Positions 1 through 6,265 of a DNA stretch of 21,643 nucleotides are shown one piece after another. The stretch is from Facklamia sp050409585. GTDB taxonomy: Bacteria; Bacillota; Bacilli; Lactobacillales; Aerococcaceae. The notes under the pieces were generated by a model. That model saw nothing but the letters and a program-made list of their open reading frames with translations, did no database searches and was not told the DNA's origin. The position numbers and the translations under genes are program-made. Location of the stretch: assembly GCF_050409585.1 (NCBI RefSeq), contig NZ_JBNUPE010000021.1:1-21643 (forward strand), read 5' to 3'. Position 1 is the stretch's first letter. Each line of letters opens with the position of its first letter.

Positions 1-1
1 A

Positions 2-145
2 AGGCTTAAGAGAGTCTTAAGAATAGTTACTAAGTTTAAACAATACATTAAGAATTCCTTTCGTTATCACACACTGACCAATGGCCCTATTGAAAGGATT
101 AATAACAAGATTATATGTGTCAGGAAGAAAAGAAAAGGAGACTAA
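2..145 (+). pseudogene. ISL3-family transposase, C-terminal fragment
   Basis: The window opens inside a plus-strand reading frame ending at TAA 143-145. The visible 47 residues contain HTLTNGPIERINNKI, which matches the conserved C-terminal block of ISL3-family DDE transposases (usually LTNGPIEGINNKIK). In that family the block is normally followed by a K-R-x-x-[FY]-G-[YF]-[RK]-x-F segment. Here it is replaced by a short basic tail (CVRKKRKGD) and a stop, so the end looks degenerate even apart from the window edge. The downstream terminal repeat at 178-203 supports the family call. Function in an intact copy would be cut-and-paste transposition. The fragment is very unlikely to be active as seen, but the 5' part lies outside the window. 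Confidence 0.75.
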
Positions 146-171
146 GCAACCGTTAGTGGCTTAATCTCCTT
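135..171 (+). terminator. Stem-loop overlapping the transposase stop codon
   Basis: AAGGAGACTAAGC (135-147) pairs with GCTTAATCTCCTT (159-171) over 13 positions with one mismatch and an 11-nt loop. The transposase stop codon lies inside the left arm. There is no long T-run after it, so it may limit read-through from the element or simply be part of the IS end. Confidence 0.45.
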
Positions 172-177
172 GGATAG

Positions 178-203
178 CATCAACCCTATTGGACATAAAG
201 CCC
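178..203. repeat. ISL3-type right terminal inverted repeat
   Basis: The stretch starts CATCAACCCTATT and ends ATAAAGCCC. It closely resembles the inner-to-outer orientation of ISL3-family terminal repeats (family pattern CATCAACCCTATTTGACAAAGAGCC) and lies just after the transposase end. It marks the likely right boundary of the insertion sequence near position 203. The left end is outside the window. Confidence 0.6.
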
Positions 204-248
204 TTATTTGAAGTGCTTTTTGTCTAAATAATTGAAATTTTCAATTAT

Positions 249-464
249 CTAAATTATCAATATGTTTTTTATATTTTTTATTTTATACTCACCTAAGCTA
301 TAATTTAACATAAAAGAAACTAGCAGTAATCCAAAAAATTCAATTATATAAACAATTAATTCCAACACATATTCTACCTCTAAAAATGTAAAAAATAAAC
401 TGACACCTGTAATTACAACACTAAAAATTAGAGATTCAATTAAGTAAGATTTTACCCTTTGCAT
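249..464 (-). CDS. Small two-helix membrane protein, unknown function
   Basis: This encodes 71 residues with two hydrophobic segments at about residues 9-27 and 33-54 and a short basic tail (EYKIKNIKN), so it is probably an integral membrane protein. I do not recognise a family. It starts six bases after the stop of the 96-residue membrane protein upstream. With that gene and the XRE regulator it forms a three-gene minus-strand operon driven from the promoter near 975-1003. Its own ribosome site is weak, so coupling to the upstream gene is likely. Small regulator plus membrane-protein cassettes of this shape are common in Bacillota, but their roles are mostly unknown. Confidence 0.6.
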   Translation of the reverse strand: MQRVKSYLIESLIFSVVITGVSLFFTFLEVEYVLELIVYIIEFFGLLLVSFMLNYSLGEYKIKNIKNILII

Positions 465-470
465 TTTAGC

Positions 471-761
471 TTATTTTGATTTTCCAATAGTTAGTTTCTT
501 ACCTGAAAAACTAGTAGGTAAAAACAATTCTTTATCAGATCTTAACCCAATTAAATATATAATACCAATCAATAAAAGTAATATTATTTCCCAGTTCGTT
601 GCTGAAATATCTTTTGTTCTCACATACTTGTATGTAATTTCAACAAGTAAATAAAAGATTGTTACAACTACAATTATTGACGATAGCTCACCAATATATT
701 TTCTTTGTCTTTCATCAATTATCGGATAAATTTCATTGTTAGCTTTTTTTTTCATCTTCAT
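471..761 (-). CDS. Small membrane protein encoded with an XRE regulator
   Basis: This encodes 96 residues. After a basic N-terminus (MKMKKKANNE) comes DERQRKYIGELSS, then two membrane segments at about residues 29-46 and 58-73, and a polar basic C-terminus. The DERQ/EREQ-then-two-helices layout recalls uncharacterised membrane proteins that travel with small XRE regulators, but I cannot name the family with confidence. The start codon lies inside the 3' end of the XRE gene, an overlap of 23 bases in another frame. GGGAGG at 767-772 sits about 5 bases before ATG 759-761, and a second in-frame ATG follows at 753-755. Overlap and spacing indicate translational coupling with the regulator. Confidence 0.7.
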   Translation of the reverse strand: MKMKKKANNEIYPIIDERQRKYIGELSSIIVVVTIFYLLVEITYKYVRTKDISATNWEIILLLLIGIIYLIGLRSDKELFLPTSFSGKKLTIGKSK

Positions 762-954
762 CTTCCTCCCAAAATAAATCGTTCAAAGTTTTCTTTGTAG
801 CTTTACATATAGCAATACATAAATTCAATGTTGGATTATAATTTTTATTTTCGATTAATCCAATCGTTTGTCGAGTAACTCCTACAATATTCGCTAGATC
901 TTCTTGAGATAGATTACATTCTGCTCTAGCTATTTTTAATTTATTATTTTTCAT
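739..954 (-). CDS. XRE-family helix-turn-helix transcriptional regulator
   Basis: This 71-residue protein is almost entirely one Cro/C1-type HTH domain: LKIARAECNLSQEDLANIVG, then VTRQTIGLIENKNYNPTLNL, then CIAICKATKKTLNDLF, ending in an acidic tail (EEDEDEKKS). This matches the compact single-domain XRE regulators of Bacillota that often autoregulate an operon with membrane proteins. An AGGAGG at 963-968 is well placed for ATG 952-954. It probably binds DNA near its own promoter and controls the two downstream membrane genes. The targets are inferred only from operon position. Confidence 0.9.
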   Translation of the reverse strand: MKNNKLKIARAECNLSQEDLANIVGVTRQTIGLIENKNYNPTLNLCIAICKATKKTLNDLFWEEDEDEKKS

Positions 955-962
955 AGTGGTTA

Positions 963-1003
963 CCTCCTATAAATAATGTAATGTATTTATTGCTTTGTGT
1001 CAA
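963..1003 (-). promoter_or_regulatory. Promoter and ribosome site of the XRE operon
   Basis: Reading the minus strand, TTGACA (998-1003) and TACATT (975-980) are separated by 17 bases, followed by AGGAGG (963-968) and ATG 952-954. The -10 region contains the direct repeat TACATTACATT, which could serve as an operator for the regulator. That last point is inference. Confidence 0.65.
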
Positions 1004-1119
1004 ATATATATTGCGTTTCGTTTTGAATTTAAGATTTTTGTTAATTTTCTTTAGTCAATATCTTTTAAATGTTTATACTATACGTCATCACAAAACCTGC
1101 AGACTTTTATGAAAATATA

Positions 1120-1345
1120 CGGTAAAATACAATTAAAAAATGATGAAAATTGATTTTGATGATGTGATAAAATTAGAGCTTTTTCTAAAATAGAAAACAG
1201 TAATTGTATTTTATCTCAATAGAAGCCAATTTACTGTTTGTTTTTTATAGAGACTTTGTTTTTATGTTTGTTGTTTATGCTTAGAAATTTCTATTTTATA
1301 CAGAAATTTATAAAAAGCTGCGGTAAAATATAGTTAGAAAAAACA
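1120..1345. repeat. Repeat-rich non-coding segment before the mobilisation genes
   Basis: The region 955-1515 has no convincing gene. The 10-mer CGGTAAAATA occurs at 1120-1129 and 1321-1330, and the similarity continues as xAxTTAxAAAAAA in both copies. TAAAATACAATTA (1123-1135) is the exact reverse complement of TAATTGTATTTTA (1201-1213). AAACAGTAA (1195-1203) is the exact reverse complement of TTACTGTTT (1231-1239), which is followed by a run of six T. The two pairings share bases 1201-1203 and so exclude each other. The position upstream of mobC suggests control of the mobilisation operon or part of an origin of transfer. Confidence 0.5.
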
Positions 1346-1389
1346 TGGCTTAATACCTGTTACTTGATTTGTTTTAAGTAGCAAGCACA

Positions 1390-1483
1390 GTCAATGAGTA
1401 CCCATTGACGAAAAATTGATGAAGCAGACCAATAAGGACTGCTTCTTTTTTTATTCAATTTTAACTTGTTAGGGAGACCCTAA
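1390..1483 (+). other. Candidate oriT/leader region of the mobilisation module
   Basis: The segment directly upstream of mobC holds two short perfect inverted repeats. GTCAATG (1390-1396) pairs with CATTGAC (1403-1409) around 6 bases, and TTAGGG (1469-1474) pairs with CCCTAA (1478-1483) around AGA. MOBP-type systems usually place oriT, with short hairpins next to the nick site, immediately upstream of the MobC and relaxase genes. No nic sequence can be assigned from the sequence alone, so this is a positional and structural prediction. Confidence 0.35.
1421..1452 (+). terminator. Intrinsic terminator upstream of mobC
   Basis: GAAGCAG (1421-1427) and CTGCTTC (1439-1445) form a perfect 7-bp stem with an 11-nt loop, followed by seven T. 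No complete gene precedes it on the plus strand, so it may end a leader transcript (attenuation of mobC-mobA) or an untranslated RNA starting in 1250-1390. Confidence 0.7.
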
Positions 1484-1515
1484 GACCCAGAAATTCAAAA
1501 GAAAGGAAGATAATA

Positions 1516-1869
1516 ATGGAAAATAGAAGAAGAAAAAACCAACTAAAAATTTGGCTAGATGATGAAGAATTAGCTCTTTTTAAGAAGAAAATGGAAATGT
1601 CTAAATGCAATTCTATGGGACAGTTTATTAGAAAAAGTATTTTAGTAAAAGAAATTTATGTAGTAGATTTAGAACCGATTGTTAGATTAGATTGGCTTTT
1701 TTCTAATGCAACGAATAACATTAATCAAATTGCAAAACACACCAATCAGACAGGTGTCATCTATCATGAGGATATAAAATCGTTTAGAAAAGATCTTGAT
1801 CATTTTTCTAAAGAGTTGTGGCAAATTCATTCCCTACTCCTAGGTAGAACAAAAGAAAGGAGCGATTAA
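1516..1869 (+). CDS. mobC: MobC-like relaxosome accessory protein
   Basis: This encodes 117 residues. The start is basic (MENRRRKNQLKIWLDDEELA), then a ribbon-helix-helix-like stretch (FKKKMEMSKCNSMGQFIRKS), then a helical segment with the DWLFSNATNNINQIAKHTNQ block. That block is characteristic of bacterial mobilisation proteins of the MobC family (N-N-[IL]-N-Q-[IL]-A-K). MobC proteins bind oriT and help the relaxase open the strands. An AAAGGAAG ribosome site lies 7 bases before ATG 1516. The stop is one base before the relaxase start, so the two are co-transcribed and co-translated. The hairpins at 1390-1483 are the likely DNA target (inference). Confidence 0.88.
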   Translation: MENRRRKNQLKIWLDDEELALFKKKMEMSKCNSMGQFIRKSILVKEIYVVDLEPIVRLDWLFSNATNNINQIAKHTNQTGVIYHEDIKSFRKDLDHFSKELWQIHSLLLGRTKERSD

Positions 1870-1870
1870 T

Positions 1871-3202
1871 ATGGCAATTACAAAAATACATCCGATTAAA
1901 AAAACACTATCTTATGCTATAGATTACATTACGGATGATAAGAAAACAGATGAGAAAATTCTTGTTTCATCTTTTAATTGTAATCCCATATCTGCTCATA
2001 AACAGTTTGAAGCGAGACGAGAACCGTTCGATACAAGGGGAACAGTTTTAGCTAGACATTTAATTCAACCCTTCTTTCCTGGAGAAACAGATGCTGAAAC
2101 TGCTCATCGAATTGGCCAGGAACTTTGCGAGAAAATTTTAGGAAATGAATATGAATATGTATTAGCAACCCATGTAGATAAAAATCATATCCACAATCAC
2201 ATCATTTTTAATAATGTGAATTTTGTTACTGGTAAATGCTATCAATCAAATAAGAAATCTTACCATAAAATAAGATTTCAAAGTGATGAGTTATGTAAGG
2301 AAAATAAACTCTCTGTCATTGATAAATACTATGAATCTTATAAGAGAAAATATAAAACTAGAGGGAAGTCCTGGTATGAAAATGAGATGGCTAATAAGGG
2401 GAAATCTTGGAAATCAAAGCTACAATTTGACATTGACCGTATGATAAAACAGTCGAGAGATTGGGAAGAATTTTTAGAGAAAATGACTAATCTTGGCTAT
2501 GAAATTAAACATGGTAAACACATAGCTTTTAGGTATAAGGATAAGAAAAGATTTACTAGAGCTAAGACTATTGGTGAAGATTATATAGAGGATCGATTAA
2601 AAGAAAGAATTGAAGAAAATAAAAAGTTAAGCATCCATCCAGTTAAGAAAAGAGTTGGAAACATTGTAGACTTGAAAAACAATAAGAAGGTTCAAGCTAA
2701 TAAGGGCTATGAGTACTGGGCTAGAAAACACAATCTTAAAACTATGGCTGATTCTGTCCTTGCCCTTAGAAATCTAGGTGTTAATTCAAAACAAGAGTTA
2801 GATCTATTAGTCGAAAAAACAGCTGATGAAAGACAGGATTTACTCGGTAAAATTAAAGAAATTGAGCAAGAAATGGAAAACTTATCTACCACAATGGAAG
2901 AAATAGAAATGGTTAGAAAGTATAGAGGTCACTACAAGTACGCTAAGGAAAATTCTGATGATAAGTACTTTGAAAGAGAATATTCAGCAGAATTAAAGCT
3001 CTATACTACCTCTGCTACTTCTCTGTCTAAGAAATACAAAACTATGCCTAAATCAAAAGAAATTCTTAAAAAACTTGATGTCTTACAAGAAAAAAAGAAC
3101 ACCCTAATGAAAGAGTATTCTCTTAATAAAGAACAGTTTTCTGAACTTGTATTGTATCAAAATAACTATGATAGTTATATGAATAAGGAAGTGGAGAGAT
3201 AA
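1871..3202 (+). CDS. mobA: MOBP-type relaxase / mobilisation nuclease
   Basis: This encodes 443 residues. The N-terminal 250 or so residues are a relaxase domain of the Relaxase/Mobilisation nuclease type. They contain YAIDYI with Tyr15 and Tyr19 as candidate nucleophiles, ARHLIQPFFPGE, and the metal-binding three-histidine motif HVDKNHIHNHIIFNN (His101, His106, His108, with His110 beside it). It would nick oriT, stay covalently bound to the 5' end and be carried into the recipient by a helper conjugation system. The C-terminal half is charged and helical, with likely coiled coil at about 310-430. No primase or helicase domain is visible, and the length fits mobilisable-element relaxases. AAAGGAG precedes ATG 1871 by about 8 bases. 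No type IV secretion genes are visible, so mobilisation in trans is expected. Confidence 0.92.
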   Translation: MAITKIHPIKKTLSYAIDYITDDKKTDEKILVSSFNCNPISAHKQFEARREPFDTRGTVLARHLIQPFFPGETDAETAHRIGQELCEKILGNEYEYVLATHVDKNHIHNHIIFNNVNFVTGKCYQSNKKSYHKIRFQSDELCKENKLSVIDKYYESYKRKYKTRGKSWYENEMANKGKSWKSKLQFDIDRMIKQSRDWEEFLEKMTNLGYEIKHGKHIAFRYKDKKRFTRAKTIGEDYIEDRLKERIEENKKLSIHPVKKRVGNIVDLKNNKKVQANKGYEYWARKHNLKTMADSVLALRNLGVNSKQELDLLVEKTADERQDLLGKIKEIEQEMENLSTTMEEIEMVRKYRGHYKYAKENSDDKYFEREYSAELKLYTTSATSLSKKYKTMPKSKEILKKLDVLQEKKNTLMKEYSLNKEQFSELVLYQNNYDSYMNKEVER

Positions 3203-3227
3203 GTTTTTCTCTCTCCATTATTTTTTT
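3192..3227 (+). terminator. Intrinsic terminator after the relaxase gene
   Basis: TGGAGAGA (3192-3199) pairs with TCTCTCCA (3210-3217). The relaxase stop codon lies in the loop, and ATTATTTTTTT follows. The left arm is inside the coding sequence, a compact arrangement ending the mobC-mobA transcript. Confidence 0.75.
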
Positions 3228-3341
3228 AAATTTGTTTGTATTTACTTTTTACACTTTTATAATTTTACAAAAATTCTACCTTTTCTTGTTTATTAATAAT
3301 TTGCTAAGTTTCAAGTAGTATCTCCCAAAGCTTAATTGGCT

Positions 3342-3361
3342 ATATTATCACAAATTATTGC
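3342..3361 (-). repeat. Trailer repeat of bacteriocin cassettes, copy 2
   Basis: On the plus strand ATATTATCACAAATTATTGC (3342-3361) is nearly the same as 5702-5722, ATATTATCACACTATTATTGC with its last 19 bases differing by one insertion and few changes. The 5702 copy lies downstream of cassette B. This copy lies just past the leader stump at 3365-3430, suggesting it is the trailer of a third cassette whose middle has been deleted. The rest of 3228-3341 shows no gene. Confidence 0.45.
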
Positions 3362-3364
3362 TCG

Positions 3365-3430
3365 CTATCTCCGTACTACCTTGATTTTTAATCTATGTAT
3401 TCTTATAAATATTGGTAATACTAATTCCAT
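3365..3430 (-). pseudogene. Remnant of a third bacteriocin precursor (leader stump)
   Basis: Reading the minus strand from ATG 3428-3430, the first 19 bases (ATGGAATTAGTATTACCAA) are identical to the start of precursor A. They encode MELVLP, the opening of the double-glycine leader of both precursors. The frame then runs into unrelated sequence (IFIRIHRLKIKVVRR) and stops at 3365 with no GG site and no core. AAGAGGAAG lies upstream as in copy B, and the conserved 5' hairpin at 3457-3474 is also kept. It is therefore a decayed or internally deleted third cassette after the HlyD gene, and no functional peptide is expected. Confidence 0.7.
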
Positions 3431-3456
3431 ATCTTCCTCTTTGGTTGGTATAATTC

Positions 3457-3474
3457 TTTATGATTTTTCATAAA
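3457..3474 (-). promoter_or_regulatory. Conserved 5' hairpin of bacteriocin cassettes, copy C
   Basis: TTTATGA (3457-3463) pairs with TCATAAA (3468-3474) around a 4-nt loop. Identical arms occur upstream of precursors A (7400-7417) and B (6498-6515). The spacing of 26 bases from the hairpin to the ATG of the leader stump equals that in copy A. Confidence 0.6.
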
Positions 3475-3508
3475 ATAAGAGTATAATCATTTACAATGCC
3501 TTGCTTAT

Positions 3509-4963
3509 CTACTCTTTAAAACTAAGTTTTTCTAATAGATACTCTAGGTAGGTTTCCTTATCATATATTATTCTTGCCTCAACTGGCATAGAGAGTAAAA
3601 GTTTTATGTTCTCTCCATTTTTAGATAATTCTTTTTCACTAATTTCTATTTTTGCTTTGTAAAAATTTTTCCCACCTTCTGAATCTTGTATATTAATAGC
3701 ACTTGATTCAATGTTTTTTACTACTCCATTCAAAGTACCATATTTGTATGTGTTTATGCCCAAAATAGCCACATCCACATTTTGATTTTCTTTAACCTTT
3801 GATATATCTGTAACTTCTATATATGTATCTATATAGTAGTTTTCTGAAGAGTCTGTGGATAGTTCTATCAGGGCCTGATTCATTTGAACATTCAATCCTT
3901 CTTTTATGGGATTTAGATAATGAATTCTTCCTTCTTTTGTAGATTTTAGTTCGTAATTATTATCCCTTTTTTCTAATACTGATATATTCAGTTGAATATC
4001 ATCATTTGTTTTTTCTATTGTTTTTATTTCCGCCCCTATTTCATTAACAAATTGGAAATATATCTGTTCTGATTGACCTGGTGTATCCTTTTGTCTGTTT
4101 ATTTGATATAACTCTTCTTTTAACCCTTCTATTTCTCCCGTTAAACTTTCAATCTTTGATTTAGCATTTTCATATTCTGATTCAGCCTTACTTTTATTTT
4201 CTAAAGCTTTAGAATTTTCTCTATATTCGTGTTTTTTATCTTTTAATATATTTTCTTTCAATTCGATCAATTCTAAGTCCAAGTTTTCTTCTTGTTTAAG
4301 TTTAGAAATTTCTTCTTCTAAATCTAATATTTCATAATTAAGGTTTTCATAGTAGGTGACTAGCTCTGCGTAATAGTCCTTATTTTCCTTTAATTTAGAA
4401 AGCGTACTATCATTTTTTGTTTTTTCATCTGTTTTAGCTTTAATTTTTTCAGTTTTTTTATTAATATCTTCTTGCGTATATTTACTGTTATTTTTTTCCA
4501 TATTTAGACTAGAAAGATAATATTCTATCTTCCCATAATATTCTTGTTCTGCCCCTTCATCCTTTAACAGGTTTTCTTTCTTGTCTAAAGACTCTCTATA
4601 TTTATTAAGTAAATCAATCTTTTCTTTATTATTCTCTAAAATTTTCTCTTGTTCTTTCCTCTGAACTTTCTCATCACCATTTGATATAATTAATATTGTT
4701 TCATTTTCTTTAACATAAGCTCCTTCAGTTTTTAATATCTCAACAACTGTACCATTAACATTTGAAGATATATAATTTATACCTTTATCAGCTACTATTC
4801 CTTGAGCTTTTACTATATAATTTTTTTTGATTTTACTTGATGCAAATCCCACCAATAATACAATAAATATTAAAAAATATATTAAAAAAATCATAAATTT
4901 TGGTGGTTTTCTATCGAAAAATATCCTTGAATTTTTTAAATCTTGTTTGTTATATAATTTCAT
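3509..4963 (-). CDS. HlyD-family bacteriocin export accessory protein
   Basis: This encodes 484 residues. A cytoplasmic N-terminus is followed by one membrane helix at about residues 23-42. Next is a lipoyl-like half-motif (VKAQGIVADKGINYISSNVNGTVVEI, then LKTEGAYVKENETILIISNGD), long coiled-coil hairpins at about 85-335, the returning lipoyl half (TKEGRIHYLNPIKEGLNVQ) and a C-terminal beta-barrel region. This is the layout of membrane-fusion/accessory proteins that work with C39-peptidase ABC exporters (ComB, MesE, LcnD type). It should bridge the exporter at 7451-9676 and the cell envelope. The start ATG overlaps the upstream gene's TGA by four bases (ATGA), indicating coupling. It lies about 2.5 kb downstream of the exporter, separated by the cassettes, which is less common than direct adjacency. 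Confidence 0.9.
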   Translation of the reverse strand: MKLYNKQDLKNSRIFFDRKPPKFMIFLIYFLIFIVLLVGFASSKIKKNYIVKAQGIVADKGINYISSNVNGTVVEILKTEGAYVKENETILIISNGDEKVQRKEQEKILENNKEKIDLLNKYRESLDKKENLLKDEGAEQEYYGKIEYYLSSLNMEKNNSKYTQEDINKKTEKIKAKTDEKTKNDSTLSKLKENKDYYAELVTYYENLNYEILDLEEEISKLKQEENLDLELIELKENILKDKKHEYRENSKALENKSKAESEYENAKSKIESLTGEIEGLKEELYQINRQKDTPGQSEQIYFQFVNEIGAEIKTIEKTNDDIQLNISVLEKRDNNYELKSTKEGRIHYLNPIKEGLNVQMNQALIELSTDSSENYYIDTYIEVTDISKVKENQNVDVAILGINTYKYGTLNGVVKNIESSAINIQDSEGGKNFYKAKIEISEKELSKNGENIKLLLSMPVEARIIYDKETYLEYLLEKLSFKE

Positions 4964-5427
4964 ATCATTTTTACCGGTTTAAATATATCCATAACTATAT
5001 GGTCTTCACTTTCCTCAAGAGATATCATGTATATATCTCCTCTTGTTATAATGTTTTCTTCATATTCATAGATCTCTAATTTATTAAATGCAAGTTGTAG
5101 ATACTCTGGTTTTCCTTCAAATCTTGTATATAGACAATGCTCTACAACTAACTCATCTAAAACTTTAAACTGTTTTTTATACTGTTTGTAATCATGTGCT
5201 TGAATATATAAAGTATAGTTTGCAGTAATTGCACCATCTTCAGATATATTTATACCTTCATTACACACAATTAAAGGCCCAAATGTTTGTGCTTTTAACA
5301 TTTCCAAGGCATTTATAAACTTACTTATCTCCACCTCTATAGACTTCAAATCAAAATTTTCCAATTTCTTTTCTATTACATTTTTTAGTTTTAATTTTTT
5401 ATTTTCTTTTATCTCAATCTTAGCCAC
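4960..5427 (-). CDS. GyrI-like/DUF5085-type protein of the bacteriocin locus (tentative)
   Basis: This encodes 155 residues starting at GTG 5425-5427, chosen because GGGAGGTG lies at the right distance upstream. The N-terminal 35 or so residues are basic and helical (KENKKLKLKNVIEKKLENFD). The rest alternates strands and helices: EMLKAQTFGPLIVCNEG, YTLYIQAHDYKQYKKQFKV, VVEHCLYTRFEGKPEYLQLA, IYMISLEESEDHIVMDIFKP. A central Gly-Pro strand, a [CL]-Y-T-R strand and a final hydrophobic I-D-I-[YF]-x-P strand recall GyrI-like effector-binding folds. There is no signal peptide, no membrane segment and no DNA-binding domain. It is translationally coupled to the HlyD gene (ATGA overlap), so it probably acts in export or immunity. 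The function is unknown. Confidence 0.6.
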   Translation of the reverse strand: MAKIEIKENKKLKLKNVIEKKLENFDLKSIEVEISKFINALEMLKAQTFGPLIVCNEGINISEDGAITANYTLYIQAHDYKQYKKQFKVLDELVVEHCLYTRFEGKPEYLQLAFNKLEIYEYEENIITRGDIYMISLEESEDHIVMDIFKPVKMI

Positions 5428-5519
5428 TATTCACCTCCCATATATAAATAAAAATTTAGGTAACTAACGAAAAACAAAATAATCATAATCACATAATTTA
5501 ATACACTTGTTTTTTCCAT
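5427..5519 (-). CDS. Possible 30-residue membrane peptide
   Basis: A short minus-strand frame from ATG 5517-5519 to TAG 5427-5429 encodes MEKTSVLNYVIMIILFFVSY followed by LNFYLYMGGE, a single hydrophobic helix. Its stop codon shares one base with the GTG start of the next gene (TAGTG), and its last codons contain that gene's ribosome site. This is typical of genuine coupled small genes. Its own ribosome site is weak (CAGAAG close to the ATG). It could be an immunity or accessory peptide, or merely a leader frame that tunes translation of the next gene. The evidence is positional only. Confidence 0.4.
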   Translation of the reverse strand: MEKTSVLNYVIMIILFFVSYLNFYLYMGGE

Positions 5520-5570
5520 CTTCTGAACTGTAATAAGTTTTTTAAAACTTCTAATATCAAATTTAATTAC

Positions 5571-5598
5571 TCTATAATCTGTGCAAAAATTGTATCAA
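5571..5598 (-). promoter_or_regulatory. Candidate promoter for the GyrI-like/HlyD genes
   Basis: On the minus strand TTGATA (5593-5598) and TATAGA (5571-5576) are 16 bases apart. A second, weaker pair TTGATA (5555-5560) and TTATTA (5531-5536) with 18-bp spacing lies closer to the genes and overlaps the near-palindrome AAGTTTTTTAAAACTT (5535-5550). The 5428-5883 gap otherwise holds only the small frame 5427-5519 and the inverted repeats at 5676-5787. Confidence 0.35.
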
Positions 5599-5675
5599 AT
5601 AATATACATTCTCTTATTTTATAAATTAATTCACTAGTATTGAGCATTAATCTATAATAAATCAATTTTTAAATT

Positions 5676-5787
5676 AGGAAGCTTCTCTTAAAATAAGTAT
5701 GATATTATCACACTATTATTGCTATTTCCCTTTAATTTCTATTTTCTAATATAAAGGGAAGCTTGATTGTTATCTTAAAAGCTTCCT
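5676..5787 (-). repeat. Cluster of nested inverted repeats after cassette B
   Basis: On the minus strand GGAAGCTT (from AAGCTTCC at 5779-5786) pairs with AAGCTTCC (from GGAAGCTT at 5757-5764) around 14 bases, just after the immunity B gene, and could act as its terminator. TTCCCTTTA (5726-5734) pairs with TAAAGGGAA (5752-5760). AGGAAGCTT (5676-5684) pairs with AAGCTTCCT (5779-5787). The AAGCTTCC word therefore occurs in three places and allows alternative foldings. The trailer repeat at 5702-5722 lies inside. Confidence 0.45.
5702..5722 (-). repeat. Trailer repeat of bacteriocin cassettes, copy 1
   Basis: ATATTATCACACTATTATTGC on the plus strand is the partner of the copy at 3342-3361. It lies about 160 bases beyond the immunity B stop, inside the inverted-repeat cluster. 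No counterpart was found after cassette A. Confidence 0.4.
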
Positions 5788-5883
5788 CCATATCTACCTA
5801 ATATAATATCTATTTGGAATTTTCATGAAAAAAATATATAATCCCATTTAGATAGAAAAAAGTAATTACACAACCTTATAAAA

Positions 5884-6072
5884 TCAAACACCTGGTTTTT
5901 TCCATTCAAAAATTAATAATGAAATTAAAAATAATACTACTAATACAACATTTGTTATAAGTACAATTTTCCTAATTGAATTGTATAAACTTCTATAGAA
6001 TAAAAATGTGAAAGATGAGTAGAATAGAAGTAGTATAAATGAGTAAAACAATATTTTTTCAAATAGTTTCAT
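5884..6072 (-). CDS. Small membrane protein, likely immunity protein for bacteriocin B
   Basis: From ATG 6070-6072 the product is 62 residues with two membrane helices at about residues 7-28 and 33-55, ending EWKKPGV. An in-frame GTG at 6079-6081 would add three residues. I prefer the ATG because AGGTG (6079-6083) then lies six bases upstream as its ribosome site. The gene begins 24 bases after the true end of precursor B (6097), and it remains intact although the precursor is frameshifted. Size, topology and position next to a precursor fit immunity proteins of unmodified bacteriocins, which protect the producer at the membrane. No sequence family is recognised, so the role rests on position. 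Confidence 0.6.
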   Translation of the reverse strand: MKLFEKILFYSFILLLFYSSFTFLFYRSLYNSIRKIVLITNVVLVVLFLISLLIFEWKKPGV

Positions 6073-6096
6073 ATAACTCACCTAGTTTTATATAAA

Positions 6097-6265
6097 TCAC
6101 CAAAACCAATTTAATCTATTATTGTTTGGACTAACATCATACATATCCCATATATTAGCAGCTACATCACCTACACTCATCCACCCAGAAAACTTAATTA
6201 GATTTCCCAATACAGTTCCAGCTATATGATTAGCTGCTCTTACCCCAAGCCATTTTCTAGCCACT
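6097..6265 (-). pseudogene. Out-of-frame 3' half of bacteriocin precursor B
   Basis: Beyond the stop at 6266-6268 the minus strand stays open in the next frame to TGA 6097-6099. It reads KVARKWLGVRAANHIAGTVL, then GNLIKFSGWMSVGDVAANIW, then DMYDVSPNNNRLNWFW. Removing one T from the run of five (plus-strand A 6268-6272) joins it directly to residue 67 and gives a 123-residue precursor, exactly the length of precursor A, with a 100-residue core. ATG to TGA is 373 bases, 124 codons plus one. The A/G/W-rich, helix-compatible tail is what a bacteriocin core should look like, and the immunity gene follows 24 bases later. The break is therefore a single-base indel, sequencing error, or slippage site rather than the natural gene end. 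Confidence 0.75.

Noticed and set aside
2707..2892. Minus-strand 61-residue frame within the relaxase gene
   Set aside because: It is antisense to a helical charged part of the relaxase, with a Ser/Leu-rich composition typical of shadow frames.
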